From Kitasatospora sp. NBC_01287 (GTDB lineage Bacteria > Actinomycetota > Actinomycetes > Streptomycetales > Streptomycetaceae): 64,000 bases of DNA. Location of the stretch: assembly GCF_026340565.1 (NCBI RefSeq), contig NZ_JAPEPB010000001.1, positions 2,542,001-2,606,000 of the forward strand, in the 5' to 3' direction. A program made the position numbers and the translations under genes. Below the pieces are notes generated by a model. It searched no databases. It was not told the DNA's origin and was given only the letters and a program-made list of their open reading frames with translations. Positions within the stretch are counted from its first letter, which is position 1. Each line of letters begins with the position of its first letter. This document shows positions 18,120-28,013 of the stretch, in pieces.

Positions 18120-18329
18120 TCAGTCGGAAGGAAATGCATCGAGCAGGGGAACTCCATGCTCTAGCATTATTCTCACCACATCCCGCCATTCTTCACTATC
18201 TTCAATCAGGAGGAATTCTCGAGTGATTCTGTTGAAGATTGACGGAATTTCTACTACGCGCGATGGATAGAGAATCCATCCGGGCTCTGATCCATCCCAT
18301 AGGTACACATATGACTCTCTGGAATCCAA
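18120..18329 (-). CDS. Candidate immunity protein for the RHS toxin
   Basis: A 69-aa, acidic protein starting one base after the stop of the RHS gene, from a TTG at 18329 preceded by GGTGAGG inside the toxin's last codons. A GTG eight residues later is an alternative. Its sequence (LWDGSEPGW, IEDSEEWRDVVRIML) matches no family I can name. The assignment is from position only: polymorphic toxins are normally followed at once by a small, often acidic, immunity gene. A terminator-like hairpin follows, so toxin and this gene form a closed two-gene unit. Confidence 0.6.
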   Translation of the reverse strand: MDSRESYVYLWDGSEPGWILYPSRVVEIPSIFNRITREFLLIEDSEEWRDVVRIMLEHGVPLLDAFPSD

Positions 18330-18330
18330 A

Positions 18331-21300
18331 CTACCTCACCCCCCAACCGAACCAGCTCCTGCCAGTTGTCTTGATTCCCTCTGTATCGAAGGAAGTAACC
18401 TCTCCTCCAGCGGGAACTATCTTCGATGTGCGCATGGGCGAGCCAGCGTCTATGAAGGACTGTAGCATTGCCCGGTCTGCGTCGCTCGGACTCCTCGCGC
18501 CACCAGGATGTGTGTGATAGATGAGGATATTGTCCGCGGCTACGGGGACCCTGCAGGAGCCGACACCTCCTGAGTAGAGGTAGTAGGTGCCGCCAGCTCC
18601 GTTTGGTCCGGGGCCCAACTTGTAGACGACTGCAAATTCGACCCCATGCTTATCGGTCAGAAGCTCCAGCTGTGACGCGGTAGGCCTGCTCGGGATCTCA
18701 ATGCCAGCAGATCCCGGGAGTCCTTCCTTTTCGCGGGCTCCGTGGAGCAGTCGACTGACAGTTCCTTGCTCTCGCAGCTCGCCGAGGGAGCCGGACTTGA
18801 TCTCCTTGTCCATCCAGCTGTCAAGGCCGCCCAGTGCAGTGACCGCGACTTGCTCCGCAAGCTGATCGGCGTGCTTTTCAACGAAGTCAGCAACGTCATC
18901 GCAGCCGAATTCACGCAGCTTTTCAGCCGCAGTATAATAGGCGATCGCGGGGCGGACTGGGAAGTATTTGTCTACGAGCTGGCCGAGACTTTCCTGCCCG
19001 GTAGCGAAGTCATAAACGTCGCCGATAACCTTGGCCGGCATTTCGACGCCTTGCTTCAGGCCGCTGCCGATAGCTTCCCACCACGGCATGTCCGAAGGGG
19101 CGTTCGGGTCCGAAGGCGACATGCCGCTCGGGTCGGAGAAGACGGTCGGCGTGTTAGATGCGTAGGCGTATGCGGAGCTACCTGGGGGTGAGGACGGCGC
19201 CGAGAGTGGGTCGCGTGAGGTCAAACGCCCAGTCTGGGGGTCGTATTCGCGGGCCCTCAGATCCTGGGTGTTGGTGATCCGGTCGTTGTACTGGCCGGTG
19301 AAGCCGAACGGGCTTGTGGGCGGGCTGGCGGCGACACTGGTGGTGGTCTGGTTGCCGAAGGCATCGTATGAGATGCGGCTCTGCTGGGTGCCGGAGGCGT
19401 CGGTTAGGTCGGTGATGGAGCCGAGCCAGTCGTGGTGGTCGTAGTAGGTGGCTCCGCCGGTCCGTTGTGACTGCGGCAGCCCGAGCGGGTCGTATCCGTA
19501 GTCGCCTGTGACGGCGCCGCTGCTGTCGCTCTGGCTGGCCAGTTGCGGCAGTGGGTTGTTGATGTCCCATGTGGCCGTCTGCAGCAGTGAGCCGCCGGAG
19601 TACGTGCTGACGCGGTTGCCGCTTGCGTCGTTCGTGAAGGTGTAGTTGTAGGCCCCATTGCTGTAGGCGATGGGATGGTTGTTGAAGTCGTAGGTGAAGG
19701 AGGTGCCGGGACTGCTGGTGTTGGTCTGGTTGCCGTCGGCGTCGTAAGCGAACCGTATGACGATGATCGGGTTGACGGTCTCAGTGGTGAGCTCGTCGGC
19801 TTGGTCGTAGCTGTAGGTGGTGCTGTTGGCGGTCTTACGGTTGCCGACAGGGTCGTAGGTGTAGGCAGTGCTCTTTCCACCGATGACGGCGGAAGTGACA
19901 CGGCCGTCAGCGTCGTATCCGTAGGTCTGCCGGTCCGGGTTCACGCCCAGGCGCTGAGCGTCGACCGCGGTGGGCTGGCCGACGGCGTCGCGGGTCAGCT
20001 GCCAGGAGTCGAGGGTGGTGGAACCCTTCGTGCTGGCGATGGAGGCGAGACGATCGGCAGGGTCGTAACTGCGGGTCTCGGTGTAGCCGTTGGTGCCGGG
20101 CAGGGTGGTGGCGGCCAGGTTCCCGGCAGGATCGTAGGCGTAGGTGGTGGTGGCGCTGTCTGCTGTCTGCTGAGATTCGCGGCCGTCGGCGTCGTAGCCG
20201 TAGGTGTACGTCTCGCCATCGGGGTACTGGCGGGATGTGATGTTACCGGCAGCGTCGTAGCCGTAGGTGAACCCAGGGGTGCCACCGAGCGCGGAGACGG
20301 CCAGCAGCTGGCCGGCCTGGTCGTAGGTCAGGTTTCGCGTGCCGGTGGCGTCAGTGATGCTGGTTGGCTGCCCGGCCTGGTCGTACGTGCGCGAGACGCT
20401 AGGGGTCTTGTCGGTGTATGTGGTTGCCAGGCTCAAGCCGCGCGCGTCGTAAGTGGTGGTCGCAGTCGCGCCGCGCGCATTGGTCGTGGTGGTGGCGTGG
20501 CCTTCGGGGTCGTAGCTGTAGCGGACGGTGTGTCCGAGCGGATCGGTGGTGCTCGTGAGGTGGTGCAGTGGGTCGTAAGCGTAGGTGGTGGTGTGGCCGT
20601 TGGCATCCGTGCGGGCAGTTTGGTCCCCGACGGCGTTCCAGGTGTTGCTGGTCACCGCCCCGGTGGGGTCCGTGACGGCTGTTACCTCGCTCGTCGCATC
20701 GTAGGCGGTGGTGGTGGTGTGGCCGTTGGCGTCGGTAACCGAGGTCGGCCGGCTGAGAGCGTCGTAAGCGGTGGTAGTGGTGTCGCCGAGTGGATCCTTG
20801 ACGGTGGTGCGGTTGCCGACTACGTCATAGCCGTAGGTGGTGGTGTAGGTGGAAGGCGTTGCTCCGGTGGCATTGCCGCGCGGATCGACGACTGCGATCG
20901 GCCGCTGGTCAGCGTCGTACGCGGTGGTGGTGGTGTCGCCGAGTGGATCCTTGACGGTGGTGCGGTTGCCGACTACGTCATAGCCGTAGGTGGTGGTGTG
21001 GTTGTTGGGGTCGGTGACGCTGGCTACGCGATTGGCCTGGTCGTAGCTGTAGGTGGTGCTGTTGCCGAGCGGGTCCTTTACCCCGATGACGTTGCTCACA
21101 GCGTCATAGGTGTTGGTGGTGGTGTTTCCGAGCGGGTCGGTCGTGGTGACGGGCCGGTCGAGTGCGTCGTAGGTCGTGGCGGTGACCGCACCGGTCGGAT
21201 CAGTGGCCGAGGTCTGGTTGCCATCGGCGTCGTAACCGTCAGTCCAGGTGAAGGCGGTGGCGCTTGCTCCGCTGTAGTTCCCGCGGGCGGTGACGGTAGT

Positions 21301-23679
21301 CAGGCGGTGGTTGTTCTTGTCGTAGGTGTAGGTGGTCCGGTCGCTGAGGGTGTCGGTGACGGAAGTCAGGTTGCTGGCACTGTCGTAGGTGCTGGTCGTG
21401 GTGCTGCCAGCAGCGTCCTTGACAGTGGTGCGGTTGCCAGCCGGGTCGTAGCCGTAGCTGGTGGTGGCACCCTGGGCGTCGTTGACTGCGGTGAGCTGGC
21501 CGTCAGCGTCGTAGGTGTAGCTGGTGGTGTCGCCCAGCGGGTCGGTGGTTGAGGTGAGGAGGCCTCCAGCGTCGTAGCTGTAGGAGGTGGTGTAGGCGGC
21601 TGAGGCTGCGCCGGTGAGGTTGCCTCGCGGGTCAGTCTCAGTGGCGACGCGTCCAAGTGGGTCGTAGGTGAAGGTCGTCTTCTCACCCAGGGCCGTGGTT
21701 ACGGACGTGCGGTTGCTTGCCGCGTCGTAGCCGTAGGTGGTGACTGCTCCCAACGGGCTGGTGACTGTGGCCAGGGAGCCGAGCTGAGTGTAGGTGTAGG
21801 TGACCTTGCTGCCGGCGGGGTCGGTGCTTGCTGTGAGCTGGCCCGCGTTGTTGTACGTGTAGGTCGCGGTGTGGCCGAGACCGTCTGTGTACGAGGTCAC
21901 GCGGTTCGCGGCGTCGTAGGTCCAGCTGTCGGTGGTGGACAGCGGCACCGGGGCGGTGCTGGCGGAAAGGTTGCCGTTGGCGTCGTAGGTGAAGGTGGAG
22001 GTGTTGCCGTTCGGATCCGTCACGGAAGTGCGGTTGAGGTTACTGTCGTAACCGTACTTGGTGGTCTTGCCATAAGGGTCGGACTGCCAGCTGATGACGC
22101 CGCTGGCGTAGGCCTCGGTCCAGATGCCACCGTCGGGGTCGGTGACGTAGGTCGTGCCCGGGTTGTTCGCGTCGTAGCTGTAGGTGGTCTTGCCACCCAG
22201 GGCGTCAACTTGGCTCGTCACACGGCCCGCACTGTCGTAAGTGTTGCTGGTGCGCAGGTGGCCAAGGGGATCAGTGACGGTGGTCAGCAGTCCGCTGGTG
22301 GGATCGTAGCCGTAGCTCGTGGTCTGACCGCGTAGATCCTTCACGCTGGTGAGGCGGCCGCTGGTGTAGCCGTATGTGACGGTGCGGGAGCCAGGGAGAG
22401 TGACGGTGGCCAGCAGGGCCCCGATGTAGCCGAAAGTGACAGTGCGTCCGGCGGCGTCTGTGATCGATGTCAGCTGGCTTCCGGCATAGCTCATTGCCAG
22501 CCCGTTACCGGCTGGGTCGTGCATCGCTGTCAGGCGTCCGGAGCTGTCGAAGAGCAGACTGTGCTGGTCCGGCGTTGTCAGCTGGTAGCCGCCATTCAGC
22601 GCCTGCAGTGTGGAGTGAATGTAGGAGCGGGTTGGCGCGAGAGTACCGTCCGCGTGGACGGCGTAGTCCGTCTGTGAGCCGTCTTCCGCGACGAACGTGA
22701 CCACCGACTGGCCGATGATCAGCGAAGCCCCGTACGGGAAGGCCCAGCCCGCACCGAGGACGCTGGAGGTTGTTGACGATGAGGAGTAGCTGCGGGTGAG
22801 CATGAAGGGAGCACCCGGGCCGCTCAGTTCGGCATCGGTGACCGCTTCGCCGAAGGCTCCCGTCGAGGTGTTGACCGGGTCCCCGCAGTACTTGACCAGG
22901 TCCAGGACGATGCCTGTGCTGGCCGGTGAGTTCGGGCAGGCTAGTGAGACGTTTGACGGCACTCCCTTGATCGAGTCCGGCATCGAAGGGAATGAGGTCA
23001 GTGTGTCATTGGTTCCGTCAATGTAGTTGTAACTGACGACTAGGTAGTAATCAACGTATTCCTGGAGCTGGGGCTGCATCGCGCAGTAACCCGTTGCCCG
23101 GTATACATTCCACTGTTGCGCATCCATCAGGGTGTTATCGGAAGAGCGGTAGAGCGCGACTGAGACACCGCCCTGGGCCTGGGTCCCGAGGTTCGCCGGC
23201 ATGCTGGTGTTGAAGTCCCATGTCGCACACCAGGACAGGCCAGTGTTCCCGGCCTGCACGGTGTCGGCGTAGTAGCGCAGGTTCGCGATGTAGGGATGCC
23301 CTGAAGACGAGTCAGGTATTGCGAGCGCCCGTTTGGCTGCCCCCACCTTCGGTGCCACCGGTACTGTCGGATGTGCTGGTGGCGGTACCTGAGTACCGCT
23401 GATGTGGTGGAAGCCGGGCGTATTGGGCCCGGCAGTCTTCACAGCCGGGCCCTGCGCGTCCGCGGGTGCACCCGCGTTACCCAAGGAGGCTTCCTGTTGC
23501 TGCTTTTGTTGCATCGTCAGAGGCTTGGCCTCAGGAGTGGCCTTTGGCGGGACGCCCGTGTACGACTTGGTGTGGACCCGTGCGATCGCTGGGGCTGCCC
23601 ACGACGTAGGTATGCCGGTTGCGGAGATGAGGACGAGTAAAAGGAGAGCTGTGACCGATCGGCGTACGTTTTCTTTCAT
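18331..23679 (-). CDS. Secreted RHS-repeat polymorphic toxin with JAMM/JAB-like tip
   Basis: A 1782-aa protein with ATG at 23679 and ribosome site AAGGAAAGG. Order: Sec-type signal peptide (about 1-28; VTALLLLVLISATG), Pro/Gln-rich linker, a DUF6531-like segment (PVNTSTGAF, LTRSYSSSS), many RHS/YD repeats (GYDAAGN, TYDALGR types), the RHS core box (FGFTGQYND, LRAREYDPQTGRLTSRDP) at about 1475-1520, then a variable tip. The tip ends with IYHTHPGGARSPSDAD (about 1718-1733), the HxH...SxxD signature of JAMM/JAB metalloproteases seen in some polymorphic toxins. It is expected to be exported and to deliver a peptidase or deubiquitinase-like tip to rival cells. The target cannot be told. Confidence 0.87.
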   Translation of the reverse strand: MKENVRRSVTALLLLVLISATGIPTSWAAPAIARVHTKSYTGVPPKATPEAKPLTMQQKQQQEASLGNAGAPADAQGPAVKTAGPNTPGFHHISGTQVPPPAHPTVPVAPKVGAAKRALAIPDSSSGHPYIANLRYYADTVQAGNTGLSWCATWDFNTSMPANLGTQAQGGVSVALYRSSDNTLMDAQQWNVYRATGYCAMQPQLQEYVDYYLVVSYNYIDGTNDTLTSFPSMPDSIKGVPSNVSLACPNSPASTGIVLDLVKYCGDPVNTSTGAFGEAVTDAELSGPGAPFMLTRSYSSSSTTSSVLGAGWAFPYGASLIIGQSVVTFVAEDGSQTDYAVHADGTLAPTRSYIHSTLQALNGGYQLTTPDQHSLLFDSSGRLTAMHDPAGNGLAMSYAGSQLTSITDAAGRTVTFGYIGALLATVTLPGSRTVTYGYTSGRLTSVKDLRGQTTSYGYDPTSGLLTTVTDPLGHLRTSNTYDSAGRVTSQVDALGGKTTYSYDANNPGTTYVTDPDGGIWTEAYASGVISWQSDPYGKTTKYGYDSNLNRTSVTDPNGNTSTFTYDANGNLSASTAPVPLSTTDSWTYDAANRVTSYTDGLGHTATYTYNNAGQLTASTDPAGSKVTYTYTQLGSLATVTSPLGAVTTYGYDAASNRTSVTTALGEKTTFTYDPLGRVATETDPRGNLTGAASAAYTTSYSYDAGGLLTSTTDPLGDTTSYTYDADGQLTAVNDAQGATTSYGYDPAGNRTTVKDAAGSTTTSTYDSASNLTSVTDTLSDRTTYTYDKNNHRLTTVTARGNYSGASATAFTWTDGYDADGNQTSATDPTGAVTATTYDALDRPVTTTDPLGNTTTNTYDAVSNVIGVKDPLGNSTTYSYDQANRVASVTDPNNHTTTYGYDVVGNRTTVKDPLGDTTTTAYDADQRPIAVVDPRGNATGATPSTYTTTYGYDVVGNRTTVKDPLGDTTTTAYDALSRPTSVTDANGHTTTTAYDATSEVTAVTDPTGAVTSNTWNAVGDQTARTDANGHTTTYAYDPLHHLTSTTDPLGHTVRYSYDPEGHATTTTNARGATATTTYDARGLSLATTYTDKTPSVSRTYDQAGQPTSITDATGTRNLTYDQAGQLLAVSALGGTPGFTYGYDAAGNITSRQYPDGETYTYGYDADGRESQQTADSATTTYAYDPAGNLAATTLPGTNGYTETRSYDPADRLASIASTKGSTTLDSWQLTRDAVGQPTAVDAQRLGVNPDRQTYGYDADGRVTSAVIGGKSTAYTYDPVGNRKTANSTTYSYDQADELTTETVNPIIVIRFAYDADGNQTNTSSPGTSFTYDFNNHPIAYSNGAYNYTFTNDASGNRVSTYSGGSLLQTATWDINNPLPQLASQSDSSGAVTGDYGYDPLGLPQSQRTGGATYYDHHDWLGSITDLTDASGTQQSRISYDAFGNQTTTSVAASPPTSPFGFTGQYNDRITNTQDLRAREYDPQTGRLTSRDPLSAPSSPPGSSAYAYASNTPTVFSDPSGMSPSDPNAPSDMPWWEAIGSGLKQGVEMPAKVIGDVYDFATGQESLGQLVDKYFPVRPAIAYYTAAEKLREFGCDDVADFVEKHADQLAEQVAVTALGGLDSWMDKEIKSGSLGELREQGTVSRLLHGAREKEGLPGSAGIEIPSRPTASQLELLTDKHGVEFAVVYKLGPGPNGAGGTYYLYSGGVGSCRVPVAADNILIYHTHPGGARSPSDADRAMLQSFIDAGSPMRTSKIVPAGGEVTSFDTEGIKTTGRSWFGWGVR
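20761..21000 (-). repeat. Duplicated 153-bp block in the RHS gene
   Basis: Segments 20761-20847 and 20914-21000 are nearly identical and exactly 153 bp (51 codons) apart. The encoded unit with the DVVGNRTTVKDPLGDTTTT core therefore occurs twice. The low divergence, against the rather diverged other YD repeats, suggests a recent in-frame duplication. Confidence 0.75.
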
Positions 23680-24344
23680 TACCTTTCCTTCTCGCTTGTC
23701 AGATATAGCCTGCGAAGGCAGTCTGAACGCAGCACAAAGGCAGCCGAATGCGCCCAGCCGGCAGTTGCGGAATCCGGACAGGCAGTGGAGAGAAACAGTG
23801 ATAAACGAACCGACAGTTGCCCATCGGAGTGAGACCGATGAAGCTTCGACAGCACGATCGCCTATGGCAGCCTGCGTTCCACCAGCTCGACCTTGATGGG
23901 AAAATCTGACTCCGATTTAGGGGAACCGCCGGACCTCGCAGTTGAATAAATCGCTACCCATGCACGGCTTTCCGAACACTGCAGACCCGACTCACCCACA
24001 GGGTTGAATCACGTTCAGGGTTGCTTCAGTTCGCCCCCCACTCTTCACAATCACGGAGCGTGTCGTCAAGGTCTCCACGAGTCAGAGGGCGCCCGAAATA
24101 TTCGCGTTCATCTACTCATCGACCGACAAAAGTGCTCAGGTGGAGCAAGCAGCGTTACCAGGTCGTTACTATTGGTCGACATGCGCTGCACACTCTCGGC
24201 CAGCGAATTGTCTCTGAAGCTACTTGCGGAACGTCAAGAGAGCTCGTGAGGTGGTCATGATGATCGTTACCAGTGGGAAGCTACCGATGTGACGCTTCGT
24301 CCGTTCGCGAGCTGTGAGCAAGCCACGGATCGCAGACGACTGAC
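23680..24344. other. Upstream region of the RHS gene, no gene seen
   Basis: About 665 bp with short frames only and a slightly lower GC content than its surroundings. It should contain the RHS promoter, but I cannot point to a convincing -10/-35 pair. Confidence 0.4.
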
Positions 24345-24603
24345 TGTCGGCGGCGGTTGAACCGTGGTTCTGGATCACTTTCCGTGCTGATATGACTGAT
24401 CGTCACCGACCGTGCCGGGACCGGGTGCCGGTCACGCGGCGAGGAGCACGCGCTTGCGCAGGAGGTCCAGGCCCGCGCGGCCGAACATCTGCCGCTTCAG
24501 CATCTTGATCCGGTTCACCTGCCCCTCCACCGCCCCCGAGCTGAACGGCAGACTCAACCCCGCAACCAGATCAGAACCGATCCCGTTCACGAACGACACC
24601 AAC
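24345..24603 (-). mobile_element. Partial ISL3-family copy, inverted
   Basis: These 259 bp are the reverse complement of 26105-26372, except for a 9-bp deletion. Read on the minus strand they encode the ISL3 transposase C terminus (LPFSSGAVEGQVNRIK, RQMFGRAGLDLLRKR). Only the 3' end of this copy remains; it stops exactly where the neighbouring, longer copy begins. Confidence 0.85.
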
Positions 24604-26372
24604 GACTTGTGGTCACTTTCGATGCTCTCGGGTTGGGGTGGCGCCACATGCGTGATGATCAACAGTCGTGAGCGACATGGATGTTGAGGAAGTCCTGTTC
24701 CCGGACCTGGGCGACCTGGAGATAACGAACATCGAGATCGGCGGCGACAGCATGACCGTCACGGCCTGCGCGTGTGCGCCCGAGGCGCTCTGCCCTGCCT
24801 GCGGCGCCGGATCACGTCGGGTCCACAGCCGCTACGAGCGCCGGCTGGCGGACTCGGCGGTCGGTGGCCGGCGAGTGGTCGTGAAGCTGCAGGTCCGGGG
24901 TTTCCGCTGCCAGGTGATGTCGTGCCCCCGGTCGACGTTCGTCGAGCAGGTCGCCGGGCTCACTTTCCGCCACGGGCGGCGCAGCTTGCGGCTGCACACG
25001 ATCCTGCAGGCGGTGGCGTTGATGCTGGCCGGACGAGCCGGTACCCGACTGTCCGGTGTCCTCAGCTCGAAGGTCAGTCGCTCGACGCTGCTGAGGCTGA
25101 TCCGCGCGATGCCCGATCCGCCGACAACGACACCACGGGTCATCGGAGTTGACGATTTCGCTCTGCGTAAGGGGCATGTCTACGGCACCGTGCTGATCGA
25201 TATCGAGACCCGTCGTCCCGTCGATCTGCTGCCCGACCGCGAGGCCGCCACCCTCGCCCGCTGGCTGAGCGAGCACCCCGGCGTCGAGGTCATCTGCCGC
25301 GACCGCGCCATCGCCTACGCGGAGGGCGCCCGCCTCGGGGCACCGAACGCGGTCCAAGTCGCGGACCGCTGGCACCTGTTCCACAACCTCACCGAAGCCG
25401 TGGAACGCTGCGTCACCCGGCACTCCACCCAACTGCGCGAACCCGTCCGCGTCCCCACCCCCGAGGAATACACGGCAGCCCTCGCCGAACTGGAGAAGAT
25501 CACCACTACGGCCAAGGCGAACCGAGGCGCCCATCGGTACGCGGACCGCACCGGCGAGCGGCACCAGGCCGTGCACGACCTGCTCGGTCAGGGCCTGTCC
25601 CGGCGGGAGATCAGCCGCCGACTGGGCCTGGCCCGCGGCACGGTACGCCGGTTCGCCCGCGCCGCCGCCCCCGAGGAACTCGTGGTCGGCAAGTGGCAGG
25701 GCCGCACCAGCGTCCTGGACGACCTACAAGCCCTACCTCCACCGGCGATGGCAGGAAGGCTGCACCACCGCGAAGACGCTCTTCAACGAGATCAAGGCCG
25801 CCGGCTACACCGGCGGCCTCACCGTCCTGCGCGACTACCTGCGGCCCCTGCGATCCGGCGCCCAGCCGCAGGACCGCTCCACCCGGCCGCCCTCGGTGCG
25901 CGACGTGACCTCCTGGATCACCCGCCACCCCGACAGCCTCACCAAGGACGAGACCCTGAAGCTGAATGGCGTCCTCGCCCGCTGCCCGCAGCTCGACACC
26001 ACCGCCGGCCATGTCCGGACCTTCGCCGAGATGATGACCGCCCGCACCGGCCGCGACCAGTTGGCTGGCTGGATCGACCAGGTGAAGGCCACCGGCCTGC
26101 CCGAGTTGGTGTCGTTCGTGAACGGGATCGGTTCTGATCTGGTTGCGGTGGTGGCGGGGTTGAGTCTGCCGTTCAGCTCGGGGGCGGTGGAGGGGCAGGT
26201 GAACCGGATCAAGATGCTGAAGCGGCAGATGTTCGGCCGCGCGGGCCTGGACCTCCTGCGCAAGCGCGTGCTTCTCGCCGCGTGACCGGCACCCGGTCCT
26301 GGCACGGTCGGTGACGATCAGTCATATCAGCACGGAAAGTGATCCAGAACCACGGTTCAACCGTCGCCGACA
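24604..26372 (+). mobile_element. ISL3-family insertion sequence
   Basis: About 1.77 kb holding one transposase gene. The left end (from about 24605) contains GGTCACTTTCGATGCT, imperfectly matching the inverse of the right end (AGCACGGAAAGTGATCC, about 26330-26346), as expected for terminal inverted repeats. Exact ends and target duplication were not resolved, because the left side joins another IS fragment. Confidence 0.75.
24668..26285 (+). pseudogene. ISL3-family transposase, frameshifted
   Basis: The protein starts with the zinc-finger-like ISL3 N terminus (ACACAPEALCPACG), continues through the DDE region (RVIGVDDFALRKG, CRDRAIAYAEGA, QVADRWHLFHNL) and an HTH (GLSRREISRRLGLARGTVRRF). 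At about 25720, after TSVLDD, the matching sequence jumps to another frame (YKPYLHRRWQEG) and runs to TGA 26285 with the family-typical SSGAVEGQVNRIK. One extra C in the run at 25718-25720 explains this. The upstream frame itself runs on to 26137 as nonsense. Unless the base is a sequencing error, the IS cannot move on its own. Confidence 0.85.
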
Positions 26373-27097
26373 ACACTACCGGGCCCATGCTCCTCCCCCG
26401 CCGCGACCGCTCGTTCGCCTCGCAGCACATTGGAGCCACGATGAAACCGCCGCAGGGCGTGACCGCCCGAAGACCTCGGCACTGGCTGGGCGCGCGGCGA
26501 CCAGCTGGGATCACCCCTAAGGACGGACTCGACCTTGGGACCCGTAACACCGCCCCCGCGGTCAACCTGTCCGACCAGTCAGCCTCCACACTCCACACGC
26601 GCTGTCATGACGATGCAGGAACATCACGACCCCACCGGTGGCAATCCGGCGCTCAGTGACCACGACACAGCACCCCGCTGCTGGGCGCGCCGGCTCCGGT
26701 GCGGGTCCACGATTCCTTTGATCGGGAACGGTGGCCGAACCCGTCCCGAGGCGGGGACGGCTATCGAGCTCTGCCAGGGTCACGCCGAGCGGCCTAGCAC
26801 GGGAACGGCGCCGACCACGGCGCTCGCGCTGCTGCTTCATCCGCCCAGCATGCCGCCTGGGGACGGCGCACTACGCGCACCGACACGAGGCCTACGGTGA
26901 CCAACTGCCGGCTGCGGCCACCGCGGCGGAGTTCGGGCCAGGCGCGCAGTCAGCCGCCCTTGACGGGCCCCGTAGCCGACCATGGTCCAACGCCATCGAG
27001 CGCCTCGCGTAGCAGCTGGCCGACGCCCGATCGCTGCAACTATCGGAATGCGAAGACTCGTTCGGGTCGGGAGGCTGCCACGACGAACGAGTAGCTC
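26373..27097. other. Stretch without a supported gene
   Basis: About 725 bp to the right of the ISL3 copy. Short frames exist on both strands, but none has a ribosome site plus recognisable protein sequence. It is probably debris from earlier insertions. Confidence 0.4.
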
Positions 27098-27274
27098 ATG
27101 CTGACCTACCCCGAGGCCACCCGCTGGTGGATCGGCACCGACGACGACTTCCTCCCCCTGCCAGCGCAAGTGGGGCACCTGGGCACGGGTGATCTGGAGG
27201 TTCGGATCTCCTCGGCCGCGGACCTGGAGCGGTCAGCGCCGTTGCTGGCGGCCAGCTTCGAGGCGGCTGCCTGA
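27098..27274 (+). CDS. Small 58-aa protein of unknown function
   Basis: ATG 27098 follows an in-frame TAG at once and reads TRWWIGTDDDFLPLPAQVGHL, then a Leu/Ala-rich end, stopping at TGA 27274. Ten bases later comes a strong hairpin with T-run (27284-27331), which supports a real plus-strand transcript end here. The protein matches no family I recognise, and it may be the surviving 3' end of a longer gene. Confidence 0.4.
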   Translation: MLTYPEATRWWIGTDDDFLPLPAQVGHLGTGDLEVRISSAADLERSAPLLAASFEAAA

Positions 27275-27283
27275 TCTCATGCG

Positions 27284-27331
27284 AACGGCGGCAGGCTGCG
27301 CACCGATCGTGGTGCGCAGCCCGCCGCCGTT
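27284..27331 (+). terminator. Rho-independent terminator
   Basis: A 21-bp stem with one mismatch (27284-27304 with 27311-27331), 6-base loop, ending in TTTT. It lies just after the stop of the 58-aa gene. Confidence 0.75.
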
Positions 27332-27542
27332 TTCACCCGCGCGACCGCGGAGCAGCTCGGGGAGCAACTCGGCCGACGGACTCTCCCCTTGTGCGCGCCT
27401 ACGTTCACGGGCGAGGTCGGCGTGGGCCTCGGGTTGGTCGGGTGCGCTTCGAGGGCATCGTCGATCGTCCGGAGGGCGCCAGCACGACGACCGGCCACCG
27501 GTCAGAGGGCAGCATGCCCTAGGCTCTCGGCAGATGGATCGG

Positions 27543-27938
27543 TCAGCGACTACGGCCGGTCGCCTGCCGGTTCGGACGGTGGGCAGGTGGCGCGGCAGCG
27601 GGTGGGCCGGCGTGGTGGATGGTGCGGGTACGGGCGGCGTGGATCTTCTCGGGCCGGATGACGGGCGAGCGTTCACCGGGGGCCGGAATCAGGGCCTGCG
27701 GAACGGCCACGGGGGCGATCGTCGCCGGAACCAGGTGTGTGGCGCGCCCTTCGATCCATTCCTCGGCGTCGCCGTGGGAGGCGAAGTGGGCCAGCTGTAT
27801 CGTTCGGAAGGCCGCGTCCTGGAAGTCAAGTTGCTGCAGGACCAGCAGGACGCTCCGGTCCGTCCGTTCGGCAGTGGTGTCCCGCAGGACGGCCCAGGTC
27901 TCCCACTGAGCTGTTTCCAACCTGAAGTCGCTGGTCAT
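27543..27938 (-). CDS. Uncharacterised 131-aa protein paired with transposase
   Basis: From ATG 27938 the frame reads MTSDFRLETAQWETWAVLRD, TDRSVLLVLQQLDFQDAAF, FASHGDAEEWIEGRATHLVP and a Pro/Ala/Arg-rich tail. I associate this type with hypothetical actinobacterial proteins found near transposases, but cannot name a function. The start region with about 110 bp of leader is duplicated in inverted orientation at 29465-29578. The frame could be extended upstream into the transposase gene, but ATG 27938 is conserved in the second copy and is preferred. Confidence 0.55.
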   Translation of the reverse strand: MTSDFRLETAQWETWAVLRDTTAERTDRSVLLVLQQLDFQDAAFRTIQLAHFASHGDAEEWIEGRATHLVPATIAPVAVPQALIPAPGERSPVIRPEKIHAARTRTIHHAGPPAAAPPAHRPNRQATGRSR

Positions 27939-28013
27939 GGCGCTGGCGTGGGGAAGTGATGGGGTGCTCTTGCTGGTGGCGGTGGTGATCGTCTCGGCGT
28001 GATCGTCCGTCAG
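27903..28013 (-). repeat. Inverted leader repeat, copy 1
   Basis: About 110 bp running from the stop of the IS5-type transposase through the start codons of the MTSDF gene. It matches 29465-29578 in inverted orientation, almost identically over the central 60 bp and diverged at the transposase side. Confidence 0.75.

Noticed and set aside
19675..21552. 625-aa plus-strand frame opposite the RHS gene
   Set aside because: It mirrors the YD-repeat periodicity as Val/Gly repeats, a shadow of the RHS coding strand.
20761..23000. Repetitive DNA considered as a CRISPR-like array
   Set aside because: The periodicity is that of YD protein repeats within one open frame; there are no constant repeats with unique spacers.
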